DNA of 64,000 nucleotides from DASQZK01 sp963764345 (lineage in GTDB: Bacteria > Bacteroidota > Bacteroidia > Bacteroidales > GCA-2748055), in assembly GCA_963764345.1 (NCBI GenBank), contig CAVXSF010000008.1, forward strand, positions 443,609 to 507,608, given 5' to 3'. Each line of letters begins with the position of its first letter. Position 1 is the stretch's first letter. The notes beneath the pieces were generated by a model. It was not told the origin of the DNA, ran no database searches, and saw nothing but the letters and a program-made list of their open reading frames with translations. Shown here one piece after another: positions 46,213-56,154 of the stretch. The position numbers and the translations under genes were made by a program.

Positions 46213-47855
46213 GCAAAAGACGGATTACCCCGGCACACAGGGTAAGGAGGGCGCTGGTAAACCGTTTCGACTATTTTCAACCTGACGATCCGAAGTACAA
46301 GTGGCTTTTGCTGGGGAATGTGATGATAGGCACTTTCATGGCCGTGCTCGATGCGACCATTGTCAACGTCGGGCTGCCAAAGATCATGGCTTCATTCGGC
46401 GTCGGCATCGATAAGATTGAGTGGGTGCTGACAGCTTATCTTCTGGCTCTTGCCGTGATGCTGCCAACCTCCGGATGGCTTGCCGACAAGTTTGGCTATA
46501 AGAAGGTTTACTTCTGGGGTTTGTTCGCCTTCACTCTTGGCTCATTTCTCTGCGGTATCTCGCCCGATGAAAATATACTGATCCTCTCCAGGGTAATACA
46601 GGGTCTCGGGGCAGGATGTCTGATGCCGGTGGGCATGGCTATTATTACCCGTGAATTTCCTCCCGACAAACGCGGGATCGCTCTCGGCTTCTGGTCTATT
46701 GCCGCCGCCGCTTCCGTATCATTCGGACCACTTGTCGGCGGTTACCTGGTCGATAATTTCAACTGGCACCTCATTTTTGATGTCAACGTCCCTGTCGGAA
46801 TCATTGGGATGATGGCCACCCTGATTATCCAGCGGGAATACAAAAACCCGGATATCCGGGGCTTTGACCTTATCGGATTTCTCTCTGTGAGTATCTTTCT
46901 TCCCTTTTTCATATACGGGCTTACGGAAGGAAATGCTGCCTCAAATGCGGAAGGATGGTCCTCCCCGAGGATACTCCTGTTCTTTGCCATTTCCATCATC
47001 GCTTTTGCGGTCTTTCTTACCACAGAACTTACGGTGAAGTATCCACTGATCGATCTGAAACTGCTGCAGGATCATAATTTTGCCATAAGCAATATTATTA
47101 TGCTGATGTTCGGTATCGGCATGTTTGGAAGTACCTTCCTGTTGCCGCTTTATCTTCAGAATTCTCTCGGATATACAGCAATCCAGTCGGGAGCGGTATT
47201 TCTCCCTGTCGGGATCATTCAGGGAGCCATGTCGCCTGTTGCAGGCAGATTTGCTGATAAGTTCAATCCAAAAATCCCGGTGATCATCGGCATCATTGCG
47301 TTAACCCTTAGCTTTTTGATCAACGGTTTCCTGTCTTATATGACTGAACATTGGTACATCATGCTGTCGCTCTATCTGCGCGGTTTTGGCATGGGGTTGA
47401 TGTTTACACCCTTAAGTGCAGTAGCACTTCTCGACATACCAAGGGAAAAGATGGCGCAGGCTTCCGGGCTTATCAACGTGATCCGGCAGATCGGCGGGAG
47501 CTTGGGCGTGGCCATCTTTGCCACGATCCTTACCGCACGGGTAAGTTATCATTCGGAACGTTACAGTCAGGCCATTGACCCCCATTCACCCGTATATCAG
47601 GAGGTGACCCATCACCTTACAGGTTACATCATGCATGAGGCCGGTAGTTCAGCTACGGATGCGGCCAGACAGGCCCAGTATGTTCTTCTTAAAAATGTGA
47701 ATAACCAGGCCTTTATCCAGGGTGTGGACGATGATTTCCTGATTTCCGCTGTCATCACATTGATTGGCGGAATCCCGGTGGTACTGCTTCGGACAAAAAG
47801 AAGAAAAGAAAAGATTGCTATTAGAAAGGCTGAACAGAAAAAGTTAACTACGTAA
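46209..47855 (+). CDS. DHA2-family (EmrB-type) MFS drug efflux pump
   Basis: The 548-residue inner-membrane protein has 14 predicted helices and DHA2 motifs: TFMAVLDATIVNVGLPKI in helix 1, WLADKFGYKKVYFWG (motif A), RVIQGLGAGCLMPVGMAIIT, and GPLVGGYLVDNFNWHLIFDV (motif C region). It is a proton-driven exporter of hydrophobic compounds working with the HlyD and TolC partners encoded on either side. Confidence 0.95.
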   Translation: MSKRRITPAHRVRRALVNRFDYFQPDDPKYKWLLLGNVMIGTFMAVLDATIVNVGLPKIMASFGVGIDKIEWVLTAYLLALAVMLPTSGWLADKFGYKKVYFWGLFAFTLGSFLCGISPDENILILSRVIQGLGAGCLMPVGMAIITREFPPDKRGIALGFWSIAAAASVSFGPLVGGYLVDNFNWHLIFDVNVPVGIIGMMATLIIQREYKNPDIRGFDLIGFLSVSIFLPFFIYGLTEGNAASNAEGWSSPRILLFFAISIIAFAVFLTTELTVKYPLIDLKLLQDHNFAISNIIMLMFGIGMFGSTFLLPLYLQNSLGYTAIQSGAVFLPVGIIQGAMSPVAGRFADKFNPKIPVIIGIIALTLSFLINGFLSYMTEHWYIMLSLYLRGFGMGLMFTPLSAVALLDIPREKMAQASGLINVIRQIGGSLGVAIFATILTARVSYHSERYSQAIDPHSPVYQEVTHHLTGYIMHEAGSSATDAARQAQYVLLKNVNNQAFIQGVDDDFLISAVITLIGGIPVVLLRTKRRKEKIAIRKAEQKKLTT

Positions 47856-47865
47856 GATTAAAGAT

Positions 47866-49185
47866 ATGAAAAAGACAGGTATTTTCATTTTTTCACTTTT
47901 ATGGCTTTCCGGCACCGGCTTTGCTCAGCAGAACAGGAATGAGGGCGACACCCTGAACCTGGAAAAAGTGGTTGACGAGGTGATTTCCACTCACCCGTCG
48001 GTTAAAGCAGCAGCCCAGGCTGTGGAGGAGGCGGAAGGCAGAATCGGACTGGCCAGATCGGCCTATCTGCCAACTGTGTCAGCAGGGGCCTCCTATACCA
48101 GGATCGACCCGGTAATTTCGTTCGATTTTCCCGGATACGGCAACATTCAACTTTATCCCGAAGATAACTATTCAGCCGATGTCAGCGTGCGACAGCTTAT
48201 TTATGATTTCGGACGTACTTCAAAAAGTATCAAACTGGCTGAAGCGTCAAAAGAGCTGAGCTCTGAGAGTCTGAACCTCGTCCGTCAAAACATGGCTATG
48301 TTGGTCATCAGTACCTATTACAACCTGCTAATGGTTCAGGAATCGGTCAGGATAAGCAACGATGAGCTGAAGAACCTGAATAACCATCTGGATTTTATCA
48401 TGAAAAAAAAGGCGACGGGTTCGGCTACAGATTATGAAATCCTTTCCACCAAAGTAAAAATTTCAGCCATTGAAAACCGAAAGGTCGATCTTCTCGCCGG
48501 TCAGCAGACCCTTTCGGCGGTGATGAATGCCCTTCTGGGCCAGCCTGTCGATAAGCTGGTGTATGTCAGCAATGAGCTCAATGACAGTTCTGATAGTATC
48601 AGTGCCGATTCCATGCTGAATCTGGCCATGAAAAACCGCGAAGAGCTGAAACTTAGTGAGCAAAAAGAGAAACTGGCACAACTCAGGTATGAACTGACCA
48701 AAGCGTCCAATTACCCCACACTGGGGGCTTTCGCCACTGGGGGCGGAAAAAACGGGTATATTCCCAATCTGAACAGTTTTAAGGCAAATTTCTCAGCGGG
48801 CGTCAGTCTGAACATCCCCATCTTTGACGGATACCGTGAGAAAAATAACCTGAAGATCGCCAAAGCGGAAATTGAAAGTTCTCAATATCAGAGTGAGACT
48901 GCCCAAAGGCAGGTTTCTGTGGAAGTGATGAAGGCCCGGGCACAGGTAAAATCTTCGTCCGAAAAGATCGACCAGAACAGGTTACAGGTTACCCAGGCAC
49001 AGCAGGCATACGACCTGGCCCAGACGAATTACCAGGCCGGCGCCATTACCAACCTGGATCTTCTCGATGCCGAAATTTCACTGGCTACCAGCCGGCTCAT
49101 GCTCACCAGGGCCAGGATTGACTATGTTTTAAACCTGTCACAGTTGAAAATGGCGATGGGAGAGGATTTATACCATGTCAACTGA
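47866..49185 (+). CDS. TolC-family outer-membrane efflux channel
   Basis: The 439-residue protein has a signal peptide (1-20) and two copies of the OEP helix/strand unit: VVDEVISTHPSVKAAAQAVE then DVSVRQLIYDFGRTSK, and later VSLNIPIFDGYREKNNLKIA with YQAGAITNLDLLDAEISLA. It forms the exit duct of the tripartite pump. It is the last gene of the operon; a minisatellite begins 20 bases after its stop. Confidence 0.94.
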   Translation: MKKTGIFIFSLLWLSGTGFAQQNRNEGDTLNLEKVVDEVISTHPSVKAAAQAVEEAEGRIGLARSAYLPTVSAGASYTRIDPVISFDFPGYGNIQLYPEDNYSADVSVRQLIYDFGRTSKSIKLAEASKELSSESLNLVRQNMAMLVISTYYNLLMVQESVRISNDELKNLNNHLDFIMKKKATGSATDYEILSTKVKISAIENRKVDLLAGQQTLSAVMNALLGQPVDKLVYVSNELNDSSDSISADSMLNLAMKNREELKLSEQKEKLAQLRYELTKASNYPTLGAFATGGGKNGYIPNLNSFKANFSAGVSLNIPIFDGYREKNNLKIAKAEIESSQYQSETAQRQVSVEVMKARAQVKSSSEKIDQNRLQVTQAQQAYDLAQTNYQAGAITNLDLLDAEISLATSRLMLTRARIDYVLNLSQLKMAMGEDLYHVN

Positions 49186-49204
49186 TTTGTACCGGGTTGG
49201 AATG

Positions 49205-49625
49205 CAGGGGGAGAGGAGTTAGGGAGTTAGAGAGTTAGGAAGTTAGAGAGCATCATCCTGTCTTCTCTAACTCAATCCCTCAATCCGTAATCCCTCAATC
49301 CCTAACTTCCTCAACGTTCCTAACTCCCTAACTTCCTAACTTCCTAACCTCTCCCCACGCTCACCCCTTAGTCCCCTAAAAGGGGAAACCCAGCCCACCA
49401 TAGCATACTCTAACTCAATCCCTAACTTCCTAACTTCCTAACTCCCTAACTTCCCTAACTTCCTAACTCCCTAACTTCCTAACTCCCTAACTTCCTAACT
49501 CCCTAACTCCCTAACTCCCTAACTTCCTAACTCCCTAACTTCCTAACTCCCTAACTTCCTAACTCCCTAACTCCCTAACTCCCTTAATCCCTTAATCCCT
49601 AACTTCCTAACTTCCTAACTCCTAA
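49205..49625. repeat. 8-bp minisatellite with internal inversion
   Basis: The first ~45 bases read GTTAGGGA-type units on the plus strand. After CATCATCCTGTC the orientation flips to TAACTCCC/TAACTTCC/TCAATCCC units for about 360 bases. The flip makes a potential long hairpin. Units are 8 bases with mainly one variable position (T or C). A non-repeat insert with a TCCCCTAAAAGGGGA hairpin interrupts the array at about 49350-49410. Confidence 0.9.
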
Positions 49626-49634
49626 CGCAACACC

Positions 49635-49660
49635 TATTCGGTTTTAACGGACAACAGTGA
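49635..49660 (+). repeat. Short direct repeat, left copy
   Basis: This contains TTCGGTTTTA, one variable base, then CGGACAACAGTG. The same motif recurs in the same orientation at 56083-56109. It lies at the inner edge of the 8-bp array. Confidence 0.7.
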
Positions 49661-49934
49661 TTAAAAATATACTGAATAATATACCTAAAAAAAGCATCTA
49701 AAAAACACAAATATTAACAAATATTTCAGTGAGATAAAAGTACCTCTATTGCATATTTCATGCTAATTCTTCCATCGATTCAGATAATCTGTTTTTCCTT
49801 GAATCGTTATCCGGAAACTTTCTAAATTGACAAATGATTTTTTTTTTTCATATTTTCTTCAGAACTTAATTTAACATTTCGAATCGTTTAGAAATAAATG
49901 AGATTCGTATGTTTTATTCATTAAACAACAAACC
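49661..49934. other. AT-rich leader region
   Basis: No gene is seen here; the sequence is strongly AT-rich with an eleven-T run near 49839-49849. With the array before it, this completes the 749-base gene-free stretch between tolC and the S74 protein gene. Confidence 0.4.
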
Positions 49935-50957
49935 ATGAAAAAATTATTTGTCATCCTGTTTATGTCCGGGGCTTCGCTTACATTCGTGAAATCCCAGGTT
50001 ATCGTTAATTCCAGCGGTCATACTGGCATAGGTGCAGATCCTTATCCAGCATATTTTTTCCGGGTAAATGGTACCAGTATATTTGAAAATGAATTAACAT
50101 TAAAATATACATCATTTCCCCATACAACACTATTTATAAATGATATCGGGCCGGAAGTAAAACCCTATTTGGCTGATATGGCTGGGGTTTGGTGTGGAAA
50201 TCTGGGTACATCCGATTATCCGTGGTCTTATATTTATTATGAAAATCTTGTCAACCGTTCCGATTTTCGATCGAAGGAGAACGTCAGGGAGGTAGACAGT
50301 TCGATCCATAAGATCATGTTGCTGCACCCGGTCAAATATGATTATAAAAAGGAATATTTCGCAGATCTGTCAGCATATCCTGAATTATCCAGGTTCAGTC
50401 ATCCGGAAGACCGTTTTAACCGTGTGGGCCTGGTTGCGCAGGAAACAGAAACGGTGATACCATCCGTTGTCAAATATGATAAGGAGAACGATATCTACGG
50501 GATCGATTATGTGGCACTCGTTCCTTATTTGATCGGGGCCATTCAGGAACAGCAGGCTCAGATTGAGACTTTGAAAAATATCATGATCTCTCAAGAGCAG
50601 GAACTTATTAAGATAAAGGATTTCATAGGTTACAGTGAAGGAGGTGTCAGGAAAAGTGCTTCTTCAGAACCGGAAGCTGATCTTATGGCAGGAGAATTTC
50701 CGGTGCTTTATCAGAACACTCCCAATCCGTTTTACGACAAAACACAAATCAAAGTATTCCTGCCGGAAGGCGTGCGTTCGGCCAAATTGTATGTCCATAG
50801 CCTGAATGGAACGGAGGTAATGGTCAGGAACCTTTCAGGGCTGGGAGAGCTCATGGTAATCATTGACGGAGCAACCCTTCAGAAAGGAATGTATTTGTAT
50901 ACGCTGGAGGTTGACGGAAAGATGGTGGATACTAAGAGGATGATACTGACGGAGTGA
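49935..50957 (+). CDS. Secreted protein with S74 chaperone-like domain and T9SS sorting tail
   Basis: This 340-residue protein has a signal peptide (1-20), a short beta region, then an intramolecular-chaperone (peptidase S74) module: SDFRSKENVREVDSSIHKIM, HPVKYDYKKEYF, RVGLVAQETETVIPSVVKYD, YGIDYVALVPYLIGAIQEQQ followed by a coiled coil. The end is a T9SS type A tail (YQNTPNPFYDKTQIKVFLPE, GMYLYTLEVDGKMVDTKRMI). S74 domains help fold and trimerise tail-fibre-like beta-structures and may cleave themselves; here the cargo is sent through T9SS. Confidence 0.85.
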   Translation: MKKLFVILFMSGASLTFVKSQVIVNSSGHTGIGADPYPAYFFRVNGTSIFENELTLKYTSFPHTTLFINDIGPEVKPYLADMAGVWCGNLGTSDYPWSYIYYENLVNRSDFRSKENVREVDSSIHKIMLLHPVKYDYKKEYFADLSAYPELSRFSHPEDRFNRVGLVAQETETVIPSVVKYDKENDIYGIDYVALVPYLIGAIQEQQAQIETLKNIMISQEQELIKIKDFIGYSEGGVRKSASSEPEADLMAGEFPVLYQNTPNPFYDKTQIKVFLPEGVRSAKLYVHSLNGTEVMVRNLSGLGELMVIIDGATLQKGMYLYTLEVDGKMVDTKRMILTE

Positions 50958-51049
50958 AAGCTTGGAAATCCCGCCAGGAATGTACCTGATAAGGATTTAA
51001 TTTGCCGATCATTCCACTTCTTCCTTAAAAATTATAAAAAATTGAAAAA

Positions 51050-51922
51050 ATGAAACGGATTAACCTGATAGCATTTTCAGCATTGATTCTGCTTATCACT
51101 CAAAGCAATGTCGTGATCTCCCAGGATTATATTCCCATGAATTTTGAAGATGGTGTTTGGATAGAGCATTACATTGAAGAGGGTGGATATAGGGAATTTA
51201 CGCAAAAGATCTGTAATGGGGATACATTAATTAATAATGATCTTTATTACAAGTTGTATGAAACCAAAGTAAAGATTTATTATAATCGTTCTAATGATAC
51301 AATCAGAGACATTTATTTAGGGCTGATCGGGAATTTTTCCGATAAAACAGTTAAATATATTCCAAAAGATTCGATTGATCCCGTTACTATTTATGATTTT
51401 AATTTGAAAACCGGTGATACAATAAAGGGGGCTGTTGATAATTTCGTCATCAGGGAAATAGATTCTACAGAGATCTGCGGTCGCTATCATAAAAGATATA
51501 ATCAAACAGAAGGCGCTCAGCCTGCAGAGACCCTTATTGAAGGAATAGGATTTTCGAATGGACTTTTAGGATACTTTAGCTATTTCGATTTGGGTGGAGA
51601 AACTAACAATATGCTATGGTGTTATTCCGAATGGACAAATAAGGATTGCTCCCCTTGTGAATACATCGAGGGTATTTTGGTTCAAAAATCAGGTATTCAA
51701 ATATATCCCAACCCGTTTACGGATCAAATAAGAATTCAGTCTCCCAAACCGATCATTCAGATTAAGATTTATGATATGCTTGGTCATGATGTATTTACAG
51801 AAAACCCCTCATATTATGATAACGAATTATTAGAATTGAATCATCTGATGACCGGTTTTTATTTAATGAGAATTCAATTCAATGATCATTCATTTTATTC
51901 ATTACCCATCCTAAAAAACTAA
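51050..51922 (+). CDS. T9SS-sorted secreted protein, paralogue A
   Basis: The 290-residue protein has a signal peptide (about 1-24), a unique domain opening DYIPMNFEDGVWIEHY, and a type A sorting tail (QIYPNPFTDQIRIQSPKPI, KIYDMLGHDVF, TGFYLMRIQFNDHSFYSL). It is clearly paralogous to the gene at 54595 (EYIPMNFNDGSWAESY; shared YYKLYE, YIP, TIYNFNL, GRYHKRY and LLGYF positions). Function is unknown. It is followed four bases later by the BNR-repeat gene. Confidence 0.8.
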   Translation: MKRINLIAFSALILLITQSNVVISQDYIPMNFEDGVWIEHYIEEGGYREFTQKICNGDTLINNDLYYKLYETKVKIYYNRSNDTIRDIYLGLIGNFSDKTVKYIPKDSIDPVTIYDFNLKTGDTIKGAVDNFVIREIDSTEICGRYHKRYNQTEGAQPAETLIEGIGFSNGLLGYFSYFDLGGETNNMLWCYSEWTNKDCSPCEYIEGILVQKSGIQIYPNPFTDQIRIQSPKPIIQIKIYDMLGHDVFTENPSYYDNELLELNHLMTGFYLMRIQFNDHSFYSLPILKN

Positions 51923-51926
51923 ATCA

Positions 51927-54589
51927 ATGATAAGTAATATTCTCATTATTTCAGTTTCCATGGTCTTTTTATGGCCAAAAAATGTGAAATGCCAGGATCC
52001 TGAAAATATTTCAGGTAAATCTTTTTTCGAAATTGTTGATCAGCATGATAAATTTAACCAAGATACATCATCTTTTTCGCGTTCAGTAGAGGAATCGGAG
52101 AATGAGGAAGAAGAGCTGTTTAACAGATGGGAATGGTTCTGGAGCAGCAGGATTGATAAAAACGGCGGGTTTAAAGAATACGGGAAACAATTGAGACATT
52201 TGGCAATGACTGAGTCAGTTACTGCTTTACAAGAATCTTTTTCTTCTTTTTCATCTGTTAACTGGACTCCTCTAGGGCCAAATTCATTTCCCGCAAATCC
52301 ATGTAATAAGGATAATAATGGTCAATGTCAGGTACTCAGTATTTGGGCAAATTCCACTGATTTGTATGTAGGGTTAAATGGAGGAGGTCTTTGGAAAAGG
52401 AGCGGCACATCATGGGTAAACCTTACAGATTACACGTATGCGTTTTCAGTGACTGATATTGAAGTAGACAATACCGGTAAAATATATATTGCAACCGGAT
52501 GGGACGGTCAAAATGGATCTTTAAAAGGAGATGATATTTATGGAATGGGAGTGATCTATAGCAATGACGGAGGATCCACCTGGGTAACGGATCGAATGAC
52601 CAGCGTTCCGGATCAAGATTTATATATGGTAAAAATAATCCTTGACCCCACAAACAAAAATACTATTTACGCTTTGTCCAGATATACTGTTTATAAATCG
52701 ACTGATGGCGGGTATAACTGGGTTAATACTCATGCGCCCGTCCTACCTAATAATCAATGGTATAGAGATATGGTCTACAAGGAAAGTGAGCCCGGTACAC
52801 TTTTCATTTGTTCAGATGGGCGAGATCACAATACAAACAGGTAACCAATGGATTTATATATAAAACCAATAACGGTGGCGGAACCTGGTTAACAACGAAT
52901 TACGCTGATAATCTTAAATATGGATCACAAACACCCCATTGGATGGAAATGGCTACTACTGCCGATGATCCCGATGCTATTTATTTAATTTATCGGGATG
53001 ATTCCAACTATTCAACTCTTGAAAAATCACTTAATGAGGGTCTAACCTGGACAACTTTAGTGGATCAGGATTATATTTATACACGCGACCATATGATGTA
53101 TAATATGACCATTTCACCTGAAAATTCAGACGAGATTTATATAGGTGGTATTTTTCAATATAAATACGATTATGCAAATCATGAATTTGATCAAATTGGA
53201 TCTTCATTACATGATGACTTAAGAGATTTTTATATTGTCACCTCCGGTGGAACGGAAACTATTTATCAGGGAAACGATGCCGGTATTTATTCTTCAACCA
53301 ATCATGGCTCTTCCTGGACGAATCTGACAGATGGCATTCAGGGTTCATTATTCTACGGCATTGCCAATTCTGATGCAAATCCTGACATTTATATTGGGGG
53401 AGTCGGAGATTGCGGTACGCATTTTTATAATGGATCATCCTGGATTCATATGTGTCTTGGTGGTGATGGTGGTACTAGTCTGATCAATGACCACAACACT
53501 CAAAATATGATCGCGATGGTAAATGGCGATTACTATTACACAAAAAATGGTGGCTCAAATTGGTATTATACCGGACAATATGATCCACTTAAATATGATC
53601 CTCCCATTGTCTTACATCCTGTTTTAAACAAAATATATATATCTGCTGCATGGCAAAAAGTAAAAGTGTCGACTGATGAAGGTGTTACCTGGAACGACTA
53701 TTCACCTCAATGGCCAAATGACCGTATTATGGCAATGGCAATTAGTAAATCCAATCCAAACTATTTTTATCTTACAAAAGATTTCTACTATGATACCGGA
53801 AATGGATGGACTCAGACTGTTACAATAGTACGTACTACTGATGATGGAAGTACATGGACCGATATCACTTCAAATCTTGGATCCATCACAACGGAGGCTA
53901 AGATGACAGCTATTGAGGTTCATCCGGAGGATCCGGATAAAGTCTGGGTATGTTTTGGCGGATTATCCGCGGGTAAAAAAATATATACCACCACCAACGG
54001 AGGCGGATACTGGACGAATATCAGCTACAATTTGCCTAACCTGCCCCTTGCCGATATAGAATATGATTATGTCAATCACATGATATATGTTGCAAACGAT
54101 GTTGGTGTTTATTATCTTGAAGAAGGGAAAACCTCGTGGCAGCGTTTGGGTGATCTGCCTTATGCGATTACAACCGGACTTTCATTGAATAAAACTTCGG
54201 GAAAACTTTATGCATCAACCTGGGGAAGGGGCTTGTGGGAAACGGAGGATCTTCCTGAATGCTATGATGAAAATCCGCTGTATGTAACATCAATTGAAAG
54301 TTGGCACTCACCACAAAGTTTTTGTAATGATATTTATGTCCAGGAAGGCGGCCGGGTTGTAATAACTTCAGACATCACCCTGGCACCGGGATGTACTTTG
54401 TACATAGAAGACAACGGGATGGTCACCATTTCGGGCGGACATCTGATCAATGGCAATACGGTTGTATTAAACGGCGGAAGAATTACAATAGCCAATAATG
54501 GCAGCATCGAACTTTCCGATGGTGATGCTTTCAATACAGAAACAGGCGCTATTGTGGATATAGACTATGGCTCAATCAATAAAAATTAA
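51927..54589 (+). pseudogene. Sortilin/BNR-repeat secreted protein with at least one frameshift
   Basis: Frames 51927-52844 and 52808-54589 together give a ~885-residue exported protein with repeated BNR/VPS10-type blades (SNDGGSTWVTDRM, KSTDGGYNWVN, KTNNGGGTWL, TDDGSTWTDI, TTNGGGYWTNISYN, STWGRGLWETED). The frame is lost between about 52815 and 52860; net one base, possibly two indels. The last ~110 residues resemble a beta-helix (CTLYIEDNGMVTISGGHLI) instead of a T9SS type A tail. It is likely a surface glycan-binding or adhesive propeller. Confidence 0.8.
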
Positions 54590-54594
54590 CTACC

Positions 54595-55533
54595 ATGGCA
54601 CGTTGCATAAAATTATTCCGTAATATTTTTAGTGTAGCGTTGCTACTTGCACTGAGTGAGAGCCTGTTCTCCCAGGAATATATTCCCATGAATTTTAATG
54701 ATGGATCTTGGGCTGAGAGTTATGATGGAGGACCTGCGGGTCCCTTTGAAGATATCTATAAGGATTGTTGTGGTGATACGACCATTGATAATCGGAAGTA
54801 TTATAAACTTTATGAACATAAACTGGTTTCCCCATATTTGGGGCCGCATTATACAACGCAAAGAGCATTAATCGGCTTCATAAGAAATACTCCAGACAAA
54901 AAGGTTCAATATATTCCAAATGGAGAGGCCGAACCGATAACGATCTATAATTTTAATCTTAGTATCGGCGATACTATTAAGGGAGAATACTACCCTTTGG
55001 AGGGGGATCGATGCTCTATTGTCGTTAAAGTCATAGATTCAGTTGAGATATCTGGCCGGTATCATAAAAGATACAGTGAATTTGGTGGTCAGGGTTATCC
55101 TTACGATCCCGATCCCTGTAATCCCCCTTCTTTAATTGAAGGTGTAGGATATTCAGTTGGCCTCTTAGGATATTTTTTATCATTCCAGGTTTGTGGAGAA
55201 ATTACGTATTACTTAACTTACTATTCAGAATGTTCAGATCAGGATTCGGCTTGTGATCACTGTGGTTCATTATTTTCGGATGATAATTATCTTTCACATC
55301 CAAACCTGAAAATCTTCCCCAATCCTTTTGATGATCATATAAACATCCGATCTGACCTGACATTGACGGCGATAAAAGTTTATGATATATATGGCAGGGT
55401 GGTTTATGAAGTAAATTCGTTGATCACGACAAATAAAATCCTGGAAACCGGAGATTTAGCTCCCGGCTTATATTTCATAACAGTTCAGTTTGCGGATCAT
55501 TCGATCAGTTCTTTAAAAATGATAAAAAATTGA
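54595..55533 (+). CDS. T9SS-sorted secreted protein, paralogue B
   Basis: The 312-residue protein has a signal peptide (about 1-26), the same domain as the 51050 gene, and a type A tail (KIFPNPFDDHINIRSDLTL, KVYDIYGRVVYEV, GLYFITVQFADHSISSLKMI). It has more cysteines than paralogue A (DCCGDT, CDHCG). The pair flanking the BNR-repeat gene suggests local duplication of a cargo cassette. Confidence 0.8.
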   Translation: MARCIKLFRNIFSVALLLALSESLFSQEYIPMNFNDGSWAESYDGGPAGPFEDIYKDCCGDTTIDNRKYYKLYEHKLVSPYLGPHYTTQRALIGFIRNTPDKKVQYIPNGEAEPITIYNFNLSIGDTIKGEYYPLEGDRCSIVVKVIDSVEISGRYHKRYSEFGGQGYPYDPDPCNPPSLIEGVGYSVGLLGYFLSFQVCGEITYYLTYYSECSDQDSACDHCGSLFSDDNYLSHPNLKIFPNPFDDHINIRSDLTLTAIKVYDIYGRVVYEVNSLITTNKILETGDLAPGLYFITVQFADHSISSLKMIKN

Positions 55534-55539
55534 GCAAAT

Positions 55540-55652
55540 GGCGGCCGGCTTATACTATCTTCAGACATCACCCAGTCGCCGGGGTGTACCTGATCAGAGT
55601 TCAGTTTGCAGATCGTTCTTTTTATTCAATGAAGGCTATGAAGATAAAGTAG
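55540..55652 (+). pseudogene. Chimeric remnant of T9SS cargo genes
   Basis: Bases ~55544-55590 closely match the 3' part of the BNR-repeat gene (about 54345-54393, around the SDIT and PGC residues). They are joined to a T9SS tail AGVYLIRVQFADRSFYSMKA ending in TAG at 55650-55652. No start is present. It is probably left over from duplication and deletion among the neighbouring cargo genes. Confidence 0.65.
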
Positions 55653-55657
55653 GGGAA

Positions 55658-55698
55658 GTTATGGAGTTATGGAGTTATGAGGTTATGGAGTTATTGGG
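55658..55698. repeat. 8-bp minisatellite (AGTTATGG type)
   Basis: Five or so units of GGAGTTAT and GAGGTTAT. This is the reverse complement of the CATAACTCC/CATAACTTC units at about 56255-56291, so the two form arms of an inverted repeat around the intervening 560 bases. Confidence 0.75.
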
Positions 55699-55724
55699 AA
55701 AGGGATAAGTCAGGACTTCATTCG

Positions 55725-55895
55725 TTCCACCTCACCCCCCCCCCGGCCCCCTCTCCTGAAAGGCAGAGGGGGTGTTCACTCCGATAAAATATGTTTTGAA
55801 TCGAACGGTTTTCCGGTAACATTGCACAAGAAAATTTTATTTTATAAAGTACTCTTATGTCAGCTTATCTCATTAGAAGATGAACCACTCTCCTG
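55725..55895 (-). repeat. Diverged, inverted relative of the 227-bp core
   Basis: Compared with the reverse complement of the 28-30 kb core, long stretches agree: TTCCACCTCACCCCC, GGCCCCCTCTCCTG, GGGGGTGTTCACTCCGATAA, CGGTAAC, CATTAGAAGA. A C-run is longer and many single bases differ. It is a single copy with no 7-bp array attached, instead flanked by the 8-bp family. Confidence 0.85.
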
Positions 55896-56082
55896 AAATG
55901 CCAATCTTTATACACATCTTTTTATCTTAATAAATCTATTACCATTTTATATCCGTTGTAATTGTCATTAAATCTGTCCAGACCCGTTTTTAATGATATA
56001 TAACCTGGTGGTCCCTGTGAATTGTATCAACTCCACCCACTTAATCGCGCGAATGCCCATTAGAGTATTTTGTGGATAAGTA

Positions 56083-56109
56083 TTTTTCGGTTTTACCGGA
56101 CAACAGTGG
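56083..56109 (+). repeat. Short direct repeat, right copy
   Basis: TTCGGTTTTA, one variable base, then CGGACAACAGTG, matching 49635-49660 in the same orientation about 6.4 kb away. It is 46 bases before the next 8-bp array. Confidence 0.7.
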
Positions 56110-56154
56110 TTTTTCATTCAATATTCAGATCTCCATCTCCGAATCATTCGATAT

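Noticed and set aside
49205..49625. Telomere or chromosome end
   Set aside because: The GTTAGGGA units resemble telomere repeats, but the array lies inside the sequence, between ordinary genes, and inverts in the middle.
49935..50957. Prophage tail-fibre gene, because of the S74 domain
   Set aside because: It has a signal peptide and a T9SS sorting tail, and no other phage genes are present.
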